Positions 55,667-64,000 of a stretch of 64,000 nucleotides of DNA are shown here, piece after piece. The notes beneath the pieces were generated by a model. That model made no database searches. It was not told the DNA's origin and saw nothing but the letters and a program-made list of their open reading frames with translations. The stretch covers positions 62,001 through 126,000 of the forward strand of contig NZ_SPQS01000004.1 of the NCBI RefSeq assembly GCF_004570865.1. The letters run 5' to 3'. The translations under genes were made by a program, and so were the position numbers. Origin of the DNA: Bradyrhizobium frederickii (GTDB lineage: Bacteria > Pseudomonadota > Alphaproteobacteria > Rhizobiales > Xanthobacteraceae). Each line of letters begins with the position of its first letter. The first letter of the stretch is position 1.

Positions 55667-56731
55667 CGCGCCGCGCACGATCTCGCGGACGTATCCGATC
55701 GTCTCCTCGACCTGGGCCGCATTGACGTCGAGATGCGTGCAGGCGCGGATGCGTCCGTCCATCATCGCGAGCGTGACGCCGCGCTGGCGCAGTGCCGCGA
55801 CCATCTTGTCGCCGGCAATGCCGGCGCCGTCGGGCTTGAAGAAGACGAGGTTGGTCTCGGGCTCCTGGACCTCGATGCCTGCGATCTGCGACAGACCGCG
55901 GGCGAGCGCGCGCGCATTGGCGTGGTCGTCGGCGAGCCGATCGACGTGATGGTCGAGCGCGTAGATGCAGGCGGCGGCGCAGATGCCGGCCTGGCGCATC
56001 GAGCCGCCGAGGCGCTGCTTCCATTGCCAGACCGCATCGATGAAGGCGCGCGAGCCCGCGAGCACGCCGCCGATCGGCGCGCCCAGCCCCTTGGAGAAAT
56101 CGATCCAGGCCGAGTCCCAGCCCGCCGTCATGTCGCGCGGGGAGACGCCGCTGGCCACGGTGGCGTTGAGCAGGCGCGCGCCGTCCATGTGTGTGACGAG
56201 GCCGTGCTGCCTGGCGATGGTCACGATCTCGTCGAGAGCTGCCTTCTTCCAGATCGTGCCGCCGCCGATATTGGCGGTCTGCTCGACGCTGACGACGGTC
56301 TGCGGCGGCTGGTAGCGCGTGCGCGGATGCAGGGCCTTCCGGAGCGTCTCCGGCGTGAACTGGCCGCCCTCGCCCTTGAGCTGCGTGACCTGGAAGCCGC
56401 CGAGCGCGGCATGAGCGCCGCCTTCGCGGGCGATGATGTGCGCGGTCTCGTGGGCGAGGATCTCGTCGCCGGGGCGGCAATGCACCAGCGTCGCGGTGAC
56501 GTTGCACATCGTGCCCGAGGGCATGTAGACCGCCGCCTCCTTGCCGAGCAGATCGGCCACGCGCTCGCACAGCGCGTTCACGGTAGGATCGTCGCCGACC
56601 TGCTCGTCACCGACCTCCGCGCGCGCCATCGCCTCGCGCATCCCGGCTGTTGGTTTCGTCTGCGTGTCCGAGAGCAGATTGATGCGCACCGGCGGCGCCT
56701 TGGGGTCGACAGGGGGAGGGGTGTAGAGCAT
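55664..56731 (-). CDS. ltaE: low-specificity L-threonine aldolase
   Basis: 355 residues, PLP enzyme of fold type I. The PLP lysine is in DFSKGLGAPIGG, and MPSGTMCNVTATLVHCRPGDE and HMDGARLLNA are family motifs. Splits threonine or allo-threonine to glycine and acetaldehyde, and so could feed glycine to the cleavage system at 12-17 kb. ATG 56731 follows AGGGAGCAAGTTG. Its stop is at the edge of repeat A. Confidence 0.93.
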   Translation of the reverse strand: MLYTPPPVDPKAPPVRINLLSDTQTKPTAGMREAMARAEVGDEQVGDDPTVNALCERVADLLGKEAAVYMPSGTMCNVTATLVHCRPGDEILAHETAHIIAREGGAHAALGGFQVTQLKGEGGQFTPETLRKALHPRTRYQPPQTVVSVEQTANIGGGTIWKKAALDEIVTIARQHGLVTHMDGARLLNATVASGVSPRDMTAGWDSAWIDFSKGLGAPIGGVLAGSRAFIDAVWQWKQRLGGSMRQAGICAAACIYALDHHVDRLADDHANARALARGLSQIAGIEVQEPETNLVFFKPDGAGIAGDKMVAALRQRGVTLAMMDGRIRACTHLDVNAAQVEETIGYVREIVRGA

Positions 56732-56767
56732 CAACTTGCTCCCTGAGGGAAATGCATGTGCTCGCGG

Positions 56768-57052
56768 TCAGCGAGCTCTGGGTGGACGCCGCGCGGCGTG
56801 ACGAAACCGCATAATAACGATTTCTGTCTCGGTCACACGATAATCGATCAGATAGGGATAAGGGTTGACCGGCAAGCGACGGACGTATGCACGAGTGGTC
56901 TACCGGCCTGCGTACGGGTGATCCCCAAGCAGCGTGATGAGTGCGACGAGGCGGTCGCGCACGTGATTGGCTCCTTGGGGAGAACGCGCATCGATGTAGG
57001 TCAGAACTTCGTCGATTTGGGCGAGCGCCCGCTTGGCGTAGCGAGCCTTCAC
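56768..57052 (-). pseudogene. ParE/RelE-type toxin with an in-frame amber stop
   Basis: From GTG 57052, overlapping the antitoxin stop, the frame reads VKARYAKRALAQIDEVLTYI onward and meets TAG (56900-56902) after 50 codons (GDHPYAGR). Beyond it the same frame continues in good homology, TTRAYVRRLPVNPYPYLIDY ... RFRHAARRPPRAR, to TGA 56768. The C-terminal RxLP...YPYLI...RHAARR part, needed in ParE/RelE toxins, is cut off. 94 codons plus stop in the intact form. Confidence 0.85.
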
Positions 57053-57276
57053 AGTCCGTGCTTGGCCCACATCGCTCGGACTTCGTCGGCGCTGGCCAAC
57101 TCGCCGCGGGCGATTTCAGCTTCGGCCTCGCCGAGATCTGCGTCTTCCGCCACCGTTAACTGGATAGGAGGTTGATCGATGCCGGCGAGCTCGAGCAGGG
57201 CTCGCGCCAGCTCGTCCTGCTCTGAATCGGGCAGGTTGGAAACCTTGCTGAAAGCCTCTTCCAGAAGACGCGTCAT
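57049..57276 (-). CDS. antitoxin of a ParE/RelE-type module
   Basis: 75 residues, MTRLLEEAFSKVSNLPDSEQ, acidic and with a C-terminal end EVRAMWAKHGL. Small acidic antitoxins of this type bind the toxin and their own promoter. Its stop overlaps the toxin start by two bases. The frame is intact, unlike the toxin. ATG 57276 is preferred to the upstream codon. Confidence 0.8.
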   Translation of the reverse strand: MTRLLEEAFSKVSNLPDSEQDELARALLELAGIDQPPIQLTVAEDADLGEAEAEIARGELASADEVRAMWAKHGL

Positions 57277-57335
57277 GGTCAACTCCGCTAGGTGCGAGCA
57301 TAGCACGGACCGGCTGAAACAGGCGAGTGGCCGCC

Positions 57336-57370
57336 CAAAAATGAAAAGGCCCCGGAAAACCGGGGCCTTT
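57336..57370 (-). terminator. intrinsic terminator of rpsD
   Basis: Perfect 11-bp stem AAAGGCCCCGG / CCGGGGCCTTT around AAAA, with a T-rich tail on the minus strand. Lies 23 bp after the rpsD stop. Confidence 0.9.
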
Positions 57371-57392
57371 GAATGTCGTTCTGCCGAAATGA

Positions 57393-58010
57393 TCAGCGCG
57401 AATAGAATTCGACGACCAGATGGGGCTCCATCTGCACCGGGAAAGGCACGTCGGAGAGGCCGGGGATGCGGATGTACTTGGCGGTCATCTTGCCGTGGTC
57501 GACTTCGAGATAGTCGGGCGTGTCGCGCTCGGGGAGCTGGCTGGCTTCGAGCACGTGGGCGAGCTGCTTGGAGGCTTCCTTGACCTCGACGACGTCGCCG
57601 ACCTTGAGCTGGTAGCTCGAGATGTTGACCTTGCGGCCGTTCACCTTGATGTGGCCGTGGTTGATGAACTGGCGTGCGGCGAAGATCGTGGAGACGAACT
57701 TGGCGCGGTACACGACCGCGTCGAGACGACGCTCGAGCAGGCCGATCAGGTTCTCGCCGGTGTCACCCTTGAGGCGGCTTGCCTCGACATAGATGCCGTG
57801 GAACTGGCGCTCGCTGATGTTGGCGTAGTAGCCCTTCAGCTTCTGCTTGGCTCGCAGCTGCACGCCGAAGTCGGAGAGCTTGCCCTTGCGGCGCTGGCCG
57901 TGCTGGCCGGGGCCGTATTCACGACGGTTCACGGGGCTCTTCGGGCGGCCCCAGATGTTCTGGCCCATACGGCGATCGATCTTGTACTTCGCCTCACTGC
58001 GCTTAGTCAT
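57393..58010 (-). CDS. rpsD: 30S ribosomal protein S4
   Basis: 205 residues. Primary 16S rRNA-binding protein of the small subunit. [20 protein letters not shown] is the alphaproteobacterial start, and the S4 RNA-binding domain is clear ([35 protein letters not shown]). No zinc-binding cysteines, so it is the Zn-independent form. AGAGGAC precedes the ATG. Monocistronic here, with a structured leader and strong terminator. Confidence 0.97.
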   Translation of the reverse strand: MTKRSEAKYKIDRRMGQNIWGRPKSPVNRREYGPGQHGQRRKGKLSDFGVQLRAKQKLKGYYANISERQFHGIYVEASRLKGDTGENLIGLLERRLDAVVYRAKFVSTIFAARQFINHGHIKVNGRKVNISSYQLKVGDVVEVKEASKQLAHVLEASQLPERDTPDYLEVDHGKMTAKYIRIPGLSDVPFPVQMEPHLVVEFYSR

Positions 58011-58203
58011 CGCGTCCTCTTCGGTTGCATGGTTTGAGGAAACGCGCCCTCCTGTGTGACGGACCTGGGCCCGGCACCGACAGGTCCGATCCCCAAAGCT
58101 TAAGGGAGTGGACCACGGGTCGCGAAACGCTTCGCGGGCCGAAATCGGCCCGCGAGCAGGCGGCTTTTAGGGGAGTTTGGGGCGTCCTGTCAACGTCACC
58201 TCG
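58011..58203 (-). promoter_or_regulatory. structured leader of rpsD
   Basis: Region upstream of rpsD with GC hairpins (GGGCCGATTTCGGCCC; CGCGAAGCGTTTCGCG). S4 regulates its own operon in some bacteria; whether this leader does so is unknown. Confidence 0.35.
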
Positions 58204-58301
58204 GTCATTCCGGGTGCCCACAGGGCGAACGCTAGTGTGCAATTGCGCACCTGAGAACCTCGAGATTCCTGGCTCGGTGCTCCGCGCCGCCCCGGAATGA
58301 C
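58204..58301. repeat. palindromic repeat family E, copy 2
   Basis: Outer arms GTCATTCCGG / CCGGAATGAC as at 33709-33787, here with the near-palindrome GTGTGCAATTGCGCAC in the centre. It lies five bases from the stop of the E2-like gene. Confidence 0.85.
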
Positions 58302-58306
58302 GGGCC

Positions 58307-59071
58307 TTAACCGCCGACCGCCCGGATGGACTTGGGACCGGCCCGCAATTCGGCAGCGATTTCAGTGTTCAGCACCTGTTCCAGCCGGGTCAGGACCCGG
58401 GCAATCGGAGCGCCGTCGGTAACCCGGTGATCCCAGCGGATCACGACGTGGATGGTCTGGTCGGGCTCGACCACCCCATAGCTGACGATGAAGGGGCCCG
58501 GCGTGATCGGATGGAGCTCGCCGCCGCCATAGGCGGCCACCGAGCTGACCGCGAAGCTGCCGAACCAATTGCCGCGCTGCCGGCCGAAATTCAGGCCGAT
58601 CGCCCAGGACAGGCGGCGCAGCGGCAGCGGCAGGCGGGTCGCCCGCATGATCTTGCGGAACATCGGGACGTCGTTGAACGGCGCCGTCTTGGCGCGACGG
58701 ATCTCCGCATCGACCGCGGCCAGCGCCATGGCCTCGGGCGCCGCGATTCGCTGCGGCATCACGCATTCCTCGCCATCCTCGACCCGGGCCACGGCCACCA
58801 GCGCCACGCTCTTGGGCAGCTCGTAGAGCATGGGACGGGGCCATTTGGCGTAGACGGTGCGCAGGATCGGCTCGTCCCTGGCGATCAGGGCGAAGGCCTT
58901 GACGAACATCGCGGCCCAGCCCGCGGGCGCCAGCGCGCCTGCGCGGGCCTCCAGCAGGGGGCGGACATTGAGCGGGCGGGACAGCGAAACGAATGGCACG
59001 TCCATCGAGGCGCGCATGAGGTCGCAAATCAGCCGGCGCGGCAGCGAAATGTTCTTGGGTTTCCCGCGCAT
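58307..59071 (-). CDS. orphan E2-type acyltransferase-domain protein
   Basis: 254 residues. Its last third has the DHRVTDG motif of 2-oxo acid dehydrogenase E2 catalytic domains (His and Asp of the active site), with IVSYGVVEPDQTIHVVIRWD before it. No lipoyl or peripheral subunit-binding domain, and no E1 or E3 gene nearby. It must transfer acyl groups between other partners. ATG 59071 is chosen by its basic start MRGKPKNISLPRRLI. Confidence 0.8.
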   Translation of the reverse strand: MRGKPKNISLPRRLICDLMRASMDVPFVSLSRPLNVRPLLEARAGALAPAGWAAMFVKAFALIARDEPILRTVYAKWPRPMLYELPKSVALVAVARVEDGEECVMPQRIAAPEAMALAAVDAEIRRAKTAPFNDVPMFRKIMRATRLPLPLRRLSWAIGLNFGRQRGNWFGSFAVSSVAAYGGGELHPITPGPFIVSYGVVEPDQTIHVVIRWDHRVTDGAPIARVLTRLEQVLNTEIAAELRAGPKSIRAVGG

Positions 59072-59266
59072 CGGTCTTTCGGTTCCCGCGGATGAAAATA
59101 TGTGCAGCGAGCGGATTTCCCGCTCGCTGTCTGCTCTAGCACGAACCAACCCTGTTGGGGCCAGTCGGTTCGGCGCACGGCAGCGACGGCGGCTGCCGCC
59201 TATTCGAGGTGAAAATACAAATTGTTTTCAATGCTTTACTAATGTTCCTGTGCCGTTTGGACTCGC

Positions 59267-60040
59267 TCAGCGCCTGATCCCCTCGAACGCCGCCATGATG
59301 CCGCGCTGGAACAGCGACCAGTCGAAGCCGAGGGCGATGGCGCGGTAGCCGCGGTCGATCAGGGCGTTGGCCTGATCGGCGGTGCGGGCGACGCCGCCGA
59401 TCGGTACGCCGCTTCTGAGGATGCCGGCCTCCGCGCGCGCGATCAGCTCCAGCAGCTCCGGGTCGTCCATCTGGCCGCGCTTGTTGATGGACGTGGCGAG
59501 ATCGCCGGGGCCGATCACCGCGACGTCGATGCCCGGCGTCGCCATGATCTCGTCGATGCGGTTGACGGCGTCGACATGCTCGATGGTGACCATGCAGATC
59601 ATCTCGTCGTCGGCGCTGGCCATGTAGTCCGGCATCGACTGGCCCCAGCGGAACGGGGCGTGGAAGGGGCCCCAGAGCCGATCGCCACGCGGCGGATAGC
59701 GCACGCTGCGCACCGCCTTTTCGGCGTCCGCGCGGCTGGTGATCATCGGGAAGTTGATGCCGAAGGCACCAATGTCCATCGGCGCCTTCGCAAGCCACGG
59801 CTCGTTCGCCGCGATCCGCACCAGGGGCGTGCACGGCGTGCCCGTGGTTGCGGCGATCATCGCATGTGCTTCGGTCAATCCGATCGGGCCGTGCTCGAGA
59901 TCGACAATGATCCAATCGAGCGAGCGCGCCATGATCTGCACCATCTGCACGCTCGGGATGGTCGCGATCGCACCGAAGGCGGGGCGCCCCTCGCGCCAGA
60001 GCTGGCGGAGACGGTTGAGTGGCGTGGACGGGACCGACAT
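59267..60040 (-). CDS. HpcH/HpaI-family aldolase
   Basis: 257 residues, class II pyruvate-dependent aldolase. The metal-binding acids are in VDLEHGPIGL and the EHVDAVNRI loop; the first Arg-rich part fits too (GAIATIPSVQMVQIMARS). It cleaves 2-keto-4-hydroxy acids or 2-keto-3-deoxy sugar acids to pyruvate and an aldehyde. No degradation cluster is near to fix the substrate. Confidence 0.9.
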   Translation of the reverse strand: MSVPSTPLNRLRQLWREGRPAFGAIATIPSVQMVQIMARSLDWIIVDLEHGPIGLTEAHAMIAATTGTPCTPLVRIAANEPWLAKAPMDIGAFGINFPMITSRADAEKAVRSVRYPPRGDRLWGPFHAPFRWGQSMPDYMASADDEMICMVTIEHVDAVNRIDEIMATPGIDVAVIGPGDLATSINKRGQMDDPELLELIARAEAGILRSGVPIGGVARTADQANALIDRGYRAIALGFDWSLFQRGIMAAFEGIRR

Positions 60041-60101
60041 CGAAAGACCTGCATCTGGGTGACGACGGCAAAACGTAGCAGCGCGGCACCGAGGCGGAAA
60101 G

Positions 60102-60899
60102 TCAGGCCAGCGCGCGTCCGCCGAAGAACGGCGTCAGCGTGGCCGAAAGGCCGTGCACGCGGTTCGAGGTAAAGATCATCTCGGCGCCGGATTGCGCGAC
60201 CTCTCCGCTGCGCGGACCGAGCAAATCGGAGACGCGCCTTGCGATCGCCGGCGCGGGATCGATCCAGTCGACCGGCCAGGGGGCCAGCCGCTTCAGCCGG
60301 TCGAGCAGCAGCGGATAATGGGTGCAGGCGAGCACGACGGTGTCGGTGCGCGCGCCGGCATCCTCGGTATCGCCGACGAAGCAGGGAGCGAGCTCGGCAA
60401 GGATGTCGCCGTCGCTGACGGAAGCGCCGCCCAGCGCGGCCTCGGCGAGCGAGGCGAGTTCGGGCGAGCCGACCAGCGTCACCTCGCAGCCTTGCGCGAA
60501 ATCGCGGATCAGCGCCTTGGTGTATTCGCGCCTCACCGTGCCCTTGGTGCCGAGCACCGAGACGCGCCGGGTCCTTGACTGCGCGCAGGCCGGCTTGATC
60601 GCCGGCACGGTGCCGACGAAGGGTACGGAATAAGCGGCGCGCAAGTGCGACAGGACCAGGGTTGACGCGGTGTTGCAGGCGATGACGACGATATCAGGCT
60701 CATGCGTGCCGATCAGCTCCCCCATCAGCGGCACGACGCGGGCGATGATCTCGTCCTCGCTGTGATGGCCGTAGGGGAAGAAGGCGTCGTCGGCGACGTA
60801 GACAAAGTGCGCCTCGGAGCGCGCGGCCACGACCTCACGGAGCACCGTGAGCCCGCCAAGGCCGGAATCGAACACCAGGATCGTCGGAGAATGGGTCAC
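60102..60899 (-). CDS. murI: glutamate racemase
   Basis: 265 residues. Makes D-glutamate for peptidoglycan. The two catalytic cysteines are in VIACNTASTLVL and VLACTHYPLLLDRL; VFDSGLGGLTVLREV is the N-terminal Asp-Ser motif. Starts at MTHSPTILVFDSGLGG. Likely in one transcript with no close partner. Confidence 0.95.
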   Translation of the reverse strand: MTHSPTILVFDSGLGGLTVLREVVAARSEAHFVYVADDAFFPYGHHSEDEIIARVVPLMGELIGTHEPDIVVIACNTASTLVLSHLRAAYSVPFVGTVPAIKPACAQSRTRRVSVLGTKGTVRREYTKALIRDFAQGCEVTLVGSPELASLAEAALGGASVSDGDILAELAPCFVGDTEDAGARTDTVVLACTHYPLLLDRLKRLAPWPVDWIDPAPAIARRVSDLLGPRSGEVAQSGAEMIFTSNRVHGLSATLTPFFGGRALA

Positions 60900-61032
60900 G
60901 TCGTCACCTTAAGGCGCCATGGTTACCATTCGGTTTTTGGGGCGGTTTTGCGGCGGGGCTGGACGACGCCATTGGAAGGGAGGCAGCGAGCGCGGACGGC
61001 GGCATCCACAGAAATCCCGGGGCCGACATGAC

Positions 61033-61051
61033 GCGGCCCGGCGTGGGCCGC
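61033..61051. terminator. hairpin after the cNMP-domain gene
   Basis: GCGGCCC-GGCGT-GGGCCGC, 7 bp from the stop of the minus-strand gene. No T-run; weak evidence. Confidence 0.3.
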
Positions 61052-61057
61052 CCAACT

Positions 61058-61864
61058 TCACGCGATCCTGTTCGTCGTGGCTGCCCGTTCCGTAGCCAGC
61101 TGCTTCTGCAAGCGATCGATGTTCTGCAGGAGGCGCTGGCTGGTCAGCACCAGGAAGTAATAGCCGAACTGCGGATCCTGGAAGTAGATCTCGAGCAGCC
61201 GGTCATAGGTGATCGTCAGCACCTGGCCGTCCTCGATACATTCGACCGTGCCGGTGCGCCGGTTGTCCGGCGTGAGGAAGCCGAGCTCGCCCATCAGCGC
61301 TCCGGGCAGGATCTCGACATTGATCTCCTTGACCAGGAACTTGCCGGTGACCGTGAGGAACATCTCCTTGGCGGGATCGCGTAGCTTGAACAGCGTGTCG
61401 CCGCGGCGATATTTGCGCTCGGTCATGAACGGCTTGAGCCATTCGATCGACATGTCGCCTTCGGCGGCATGGCGCGCCTTCTTGACCAGCTTGAGCATCT
61501 GCCGGAGGCGCAGGGCGTTGATCGGAAGCATCAGCAGATAGAGCAGAAACGTTGCGACGTTGGCGGAGAGCGCGCCGAAGATGGCAAAGAACGCGCAGCC
61601 GATCATGTTGGCGACGCGCAGCGGCACCATCGTCCGCATCAAGAGCGTGGCGACAAAGAAGACCGCCCCGACCACGGCGAACATATTGGCCAGCGTGATG
61701 TTGCTGACGAAGATCTCCAGCAGGCGGTTGAAGATCGCGTCGTAGGTGACGTTGTTGGGATCGAGGCCCATCTGAACCAGGATCTTCGCGATCCTGAGAT
61801 TGTCCGTGGCCGCGTCGAGAATGCGGTCGAGGATCGAGGAAATGTCTGCGCTGCCGGACGGCAT
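61058..61864 (-). CDS. membrane protein with C-terminal cyclic nucleotide-binding-like domain
   Basis: 268 residues. Three transmembrane helices (MFAVVGAVFFVATLLM, MIGCAFFAIFGALSANVATF, LLYLLMLPINALRL) followed by a cNMP-binding-like domain (PFMTERKYRRGDTLFKLRDP, PGALMGELGFLTPDNRRTGT). Helices plus such a domain recall Popeye-domain proteins rather than transcription factors. The sugar-phosphate loop has GELGF but then NRRTGT, so nucleotide binding is possible but not certain. Confidence 0.85.
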   Translation of the reverse strand: MPSGSADISSILDRILDAATDNLRIAKILVQMGLDPNNVTYDAIFNRLLEIFVSNITLANMFAVVGAVFFVATLLMRTMVPLRVANMIGCAFFAIFGALSANVATFLLYLLMLPINALRLRQMLKLVKKARHAAEGDMSIEWLKPFMTERKYRRGDTLFKLRDPAKEMFLTVTGKFLVKEINVEILPGALMGELGFLTPDNRRTGTVECIEDGQVLTITYDRLLEIYFQDPQFGYYFLVLTSQRLLQNIDRLQKQLATERAATTNRIA

Positions 61865-62112
61865 GGTACTAACCCCGCGTAAGGCCTTCAGTCCTGGTCG
61901 GTGTGCTCGACACCTATAGCCGAAATCGCATGACGGCCGGCTGAAATGAAGCCTTCGGCCACCATGTCGCAAGAGGCAAATTCTAGCCCGATCGGACGTT
62001 TCGGCAATTGCCGGTTGGTGCCCACCAGGCTGTGGCGCGCCGTGATTCGGGCAGGGGCCGGCGTCGCGGAGGCGGCTGCATGCCCCAGGCGGGGCGCCGG
62101 ACGATCTTCGCC

Positions 62113-63192
62113 TTACAGCTTGGCGGCGGGCTGCACGACCTGCTGCTCGACGAGGCCAAGGCGCCCCGGCAGCGAAGCGGCCCGCAGCATCATGGCGATG
62201 CTGTTGGCTTCTTCCAGTGTCAGGTTTCCGGAGATCTGGCCGGAGCCGCCGGTGATCGGCTCGCGGATCTCGGGAGCCGAGACGACCTTGTCGTCGAGCA
62301 CGATGGCGAAGGGTTTGCCAACGTTCTCGCTGGTGATGTGGGCAAAGCGCCGCGTGCCGCGGCCGTTGAAACGGAACAAGGCGACGGGCTCTTTCGTGCC
62401 GCTTGCAAATCCCGGACCCGCATAGCTGATGTCGTCCCCGTCGAGCGCGCTGTGCTTGGCGACGAGGTAGGGTTTGTTGTCCTTGAAGCCGAGCAGAACT
62501 TCCGTGCCGTCCGGTGGCGCGCCCCGCTGCGCCTGCTCGGCAGGCATCGAGACGTCGACCTGGCGGAAGCTGACCTTGACCTTCCTGGCGAAGATCGCGG
62601 TGATGCGCTCGGGCTCCGTCATGCCGGGCAGGAAGATGCGAATGCGATCTGTGCCCTCGGGTTGGACGCTGGCGAGCGTTACGCCGGCGTCCTTGAGGCG
62701 CTGCTCGATCATGGCGATGCAATCGTCGACCAGCTCGTGCAGGCGTGCGGCGGATGCAGCCTCGGTCGGCGCCAGCCTGATCAACCCGTCGCCACTGCCG
62801 GTAATTGTGAGCGCGTGCGTGGGCAAGTCCTCCGCCGCCGAAGCGAGCTTGCGTGTGAGCTGTTCGCGGCCCTTCGCGTCGGGGATATTCACCTCGACGC
62901 GGCCGTCGCGGATCGCGAGTCCGGAGAAGGCGATCCGGCCCTCGCGCAGGGTCTTGTAGACGTCGTCGCGCAGGTCCGCGACGACTGCCTCGCGCAAGCC
63001 GTCGGTGTCCACCCTGTAGACGATGCGCGATCCGCCCAGCTTCTCCATCTTGTCGGCGATGAAAGCCGCCACTTTGGCTCGCATCTTGTCGAGCTGGGCG
63101 TCGGCCGACGCCGCACCCGGCATGGCGATCGCCGCTGCCATGGCGAGCGCTACGCGCAGCCTGGTGATGAAGTTGCTCCGGTGCATGGGCAT
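62113..63192 (-). CDS. secreted SecD-like periplasmic domain protein
   Basis: 359 residues with a signal peptide (LRVALAMAAAIAMPGAASA). The body resembles the periplasmic P1 region of SecD: FAIVLDDKVVSAPEIREPIT, GGSGQISGNLTLEEANSIAM and LRAASLPGRLGLVEQQVV are near-exact SecD phrases. But all SecD membrane helices are missing. ATG 63192 has GAGGTGATC before it. It may act on exported proteins or compete with SecD; function is unknown. Confidence 0.85.
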   Translation of the reverse strand: MPMHRSNFITRLRVALAMAAAIAMPGAASADAQLDKMRAKVAAFIADKMEKLGGSRIVYRVDTDGLREAVVADLRDDVYKTLREGRIAFSGLAIRDGRVEVNIPDAKGREQLTRKLASAAEDLPTHALTITGSGDGLIRLAPTEAASAARLHELVDDCIAMIEQRLKDAGVTLASVQPEGTDRIRIFLPGMTEPERITAIFARKVKVSFRQVDVSMPAEQAQRGAPPDGTEVLLGFKDNKPYLVAKHSALDGDDISYAGPGFASGTKEPVALFRFNGRGTRRFAHITSENVGKPFAIVLDDKVVSAPEIREPITGGSGQISGNLTLEEANSIAMMLRAASLPGRLGLVEQQVVQPAAKL

Positions 63193-63440
63193 GATCACCT
63201 CAAGTCTTGCGGCAGGACGCTGGCCGGCGCATCCGACGCCAGTTCTTGGTCCCGGAATTGGGTGTGGAGGTTCAATGCCGGTGTCGATCGAGGCGGTCGC
63301 CGCGGCGGGTAGGCCATGGACGAACGGCAAATCATCCATCATTCTGCGCTCGCTCGACCGGCCATCGGTCGAGGCCTCGCCGAACAAAATGTCAAAAGAC
63401 AGCGGGCGGGGGACATGCATCTGAGGGAGGACGGAATTCC

Positions 63441-64000
63441 ATGGCGGGCATCCATGCGCTCGATCGGCTTATCGGCAACGACTATCCGGAGCTTTTGACG
63501 GACGCGGACGTCCGCGCCTTCGAGCAGGTTCCTTACGCAGAGCGCGTTGCGGCCGAGAGCACCTATGACGCCATCAAGCTGGGTGCGGAGCGCAACCCCG
63601 ACGGCGCGGCGATCCAGTTCCTGCAGAACGCCGATCCCGCCGACACGCCGGTCGTGGTCACGTACCGCGACTTCATCGCGCGCGTCACGCAGGCCGCCAA
63701 CATGTTTCACGCGCTCGGCGCGGAGAAGGACGACGTCATCAGCTTCATGCTGCCGCTGGTGCCCGATGCCTTCGTGACGCTGTTCGGTGCGGAGGCCGCC
63801 GGCATCGCCAATCCCGTCAATCCGCTGCTCGAGCCGCACCAGATCGCGGAAATCCTGGAAGCTGCGAACACCAAGATCCTGGTGGCGCTCGGGCCGATGC
63901 CGGGCACCGACATCTGGCAGAAGGTCGAGCAGATCCGCCCCCAGCTCAAGCACCTCAAGGCGATCGTGCAGGTGTTCGGCGGCGGCGATCACGACAAGGG
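63441..64000 (+). CDS. acyl-CoA synthetase (3' end outside window)
   Basis: First 186 residues of an AMP-forming acyl-CoA synthetase: MAGIHALDRLIGNDYPELLT, then VVVTYRDFIARVTQAANMFH and ISFMLPLVPDAFVTLFGAEA. The AMP-binding signature (TSGTTGxPK) would lie beyond the window. GAGGGAGGAC precedes the ATG. The frame is open to the last base. Substrate unknown. Confidence 0.9.
   Translation, partial: MAGIHALDRLIGNDYPELLTDADVRAFEQVPYAERVAAESTYDAIKLGAERNPDGAAIQFLQNADPADTPVVVTYRDFIARVTQAANMFHALGAEKDDVISFMLPLVPDAFVTLFGAEAAGIANPVNPLLEPHQIAEILEAANTKILVALGPMPGTDIWQKVEQIRPQLKHLKAIVQVFGGGDHDK

Overview
The window reads as a chromosomal segment of an alphaproteobacterium of the Bradyrhizobium/Nitrobacteraceae type. 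The evidence is the high GC content, the RecA and isocitrate dehydrogenase sequences, a GTTC-N7-GTTC SOS box, a CGFS glutaredoxin, a zeta-type ATPase inhibitor, and intergenic palindromic repeats of the kind that fill Bradyrhizobium genomes. There are no tRNA or rRNA genes, transposases, prophage genes or CRISPR arrays. Most of the window is housekeeping, with several accessory modules.

Layout. 0-4.4 kb: an RND efflux pair (adaptor cut by the window edge, then the pump) and an AhpD-like protein. 4.4-10.3 kb: small exported or conserved hypothetical proteins (lipoproteins, PilZ, HdeA, thioesterase, DUF6894, DUF2798), an orphan terminator that may end a small RNA, and then recA with its SOS box. 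12-17 kb: the gcvT-gcvH-gcvP glycine cleavage operon on the minus strand behind a tandem glycine riboswitch. 17-24 kb: alaS, a cyclic-nucleotide-gated K+ channel, icd, and a TrmJ-type RNA methyltransferase fused to a DUF559 nuclease-like domain. 24-27.7 kb: a TetR regulator divergent from an OsmC / acyl-CoA-dehydrogenase-like / rhodanese operon, with a palindromic operator between them.

27.7-33.7 kb is the most interesting block. A PAS-PAS-AAA+ sigma-54 activator faces a cyanate-type ABC transporter (binding protein, permease, ATPase) and cyanase. Between them lie an inverted repeat fit to be the activator site and a sigma-54 promoter with perfect -24/-12 spacing. This looks like cyanate import and its breakdown to ammonia and CO2 under an RpoN activator of its own, in place of CynR or NtcA.

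34-45 kb: purC-purS, purQ and purL, interrupted by a CorA-like transporter, an orphan Bug protein, a TPR protein, a RidA/TetR divergent pair with twin operators, a DMT exporter, and a relic made of two gene ends. 44.7-52 kb: an acyltransferase, DUF1328, a frameshifted hydrolase, DUF427, BolA, LtrA and the ergothioneine pair egtB-egtD. 52-56.7 kb: CGFS glutaredoxin, macrodomain protein, two tandem serine hydrolases, threonine aldolase. 56.7-64 kb: a toxin-antitoxin pair whose toxin carries an amber stop, rpsD, an orphan E2-type acyltransferase, an HpaI-family aldolase, murI, a membrane cNMP-domain protein, a secreted SecD-like domain protein, and the start of an acyl-CoA synthetase.

At least seven families of intergenic inverted repeats sit at or near gene 3' ends. 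Two of them supply the stop codon of the gene they touch.
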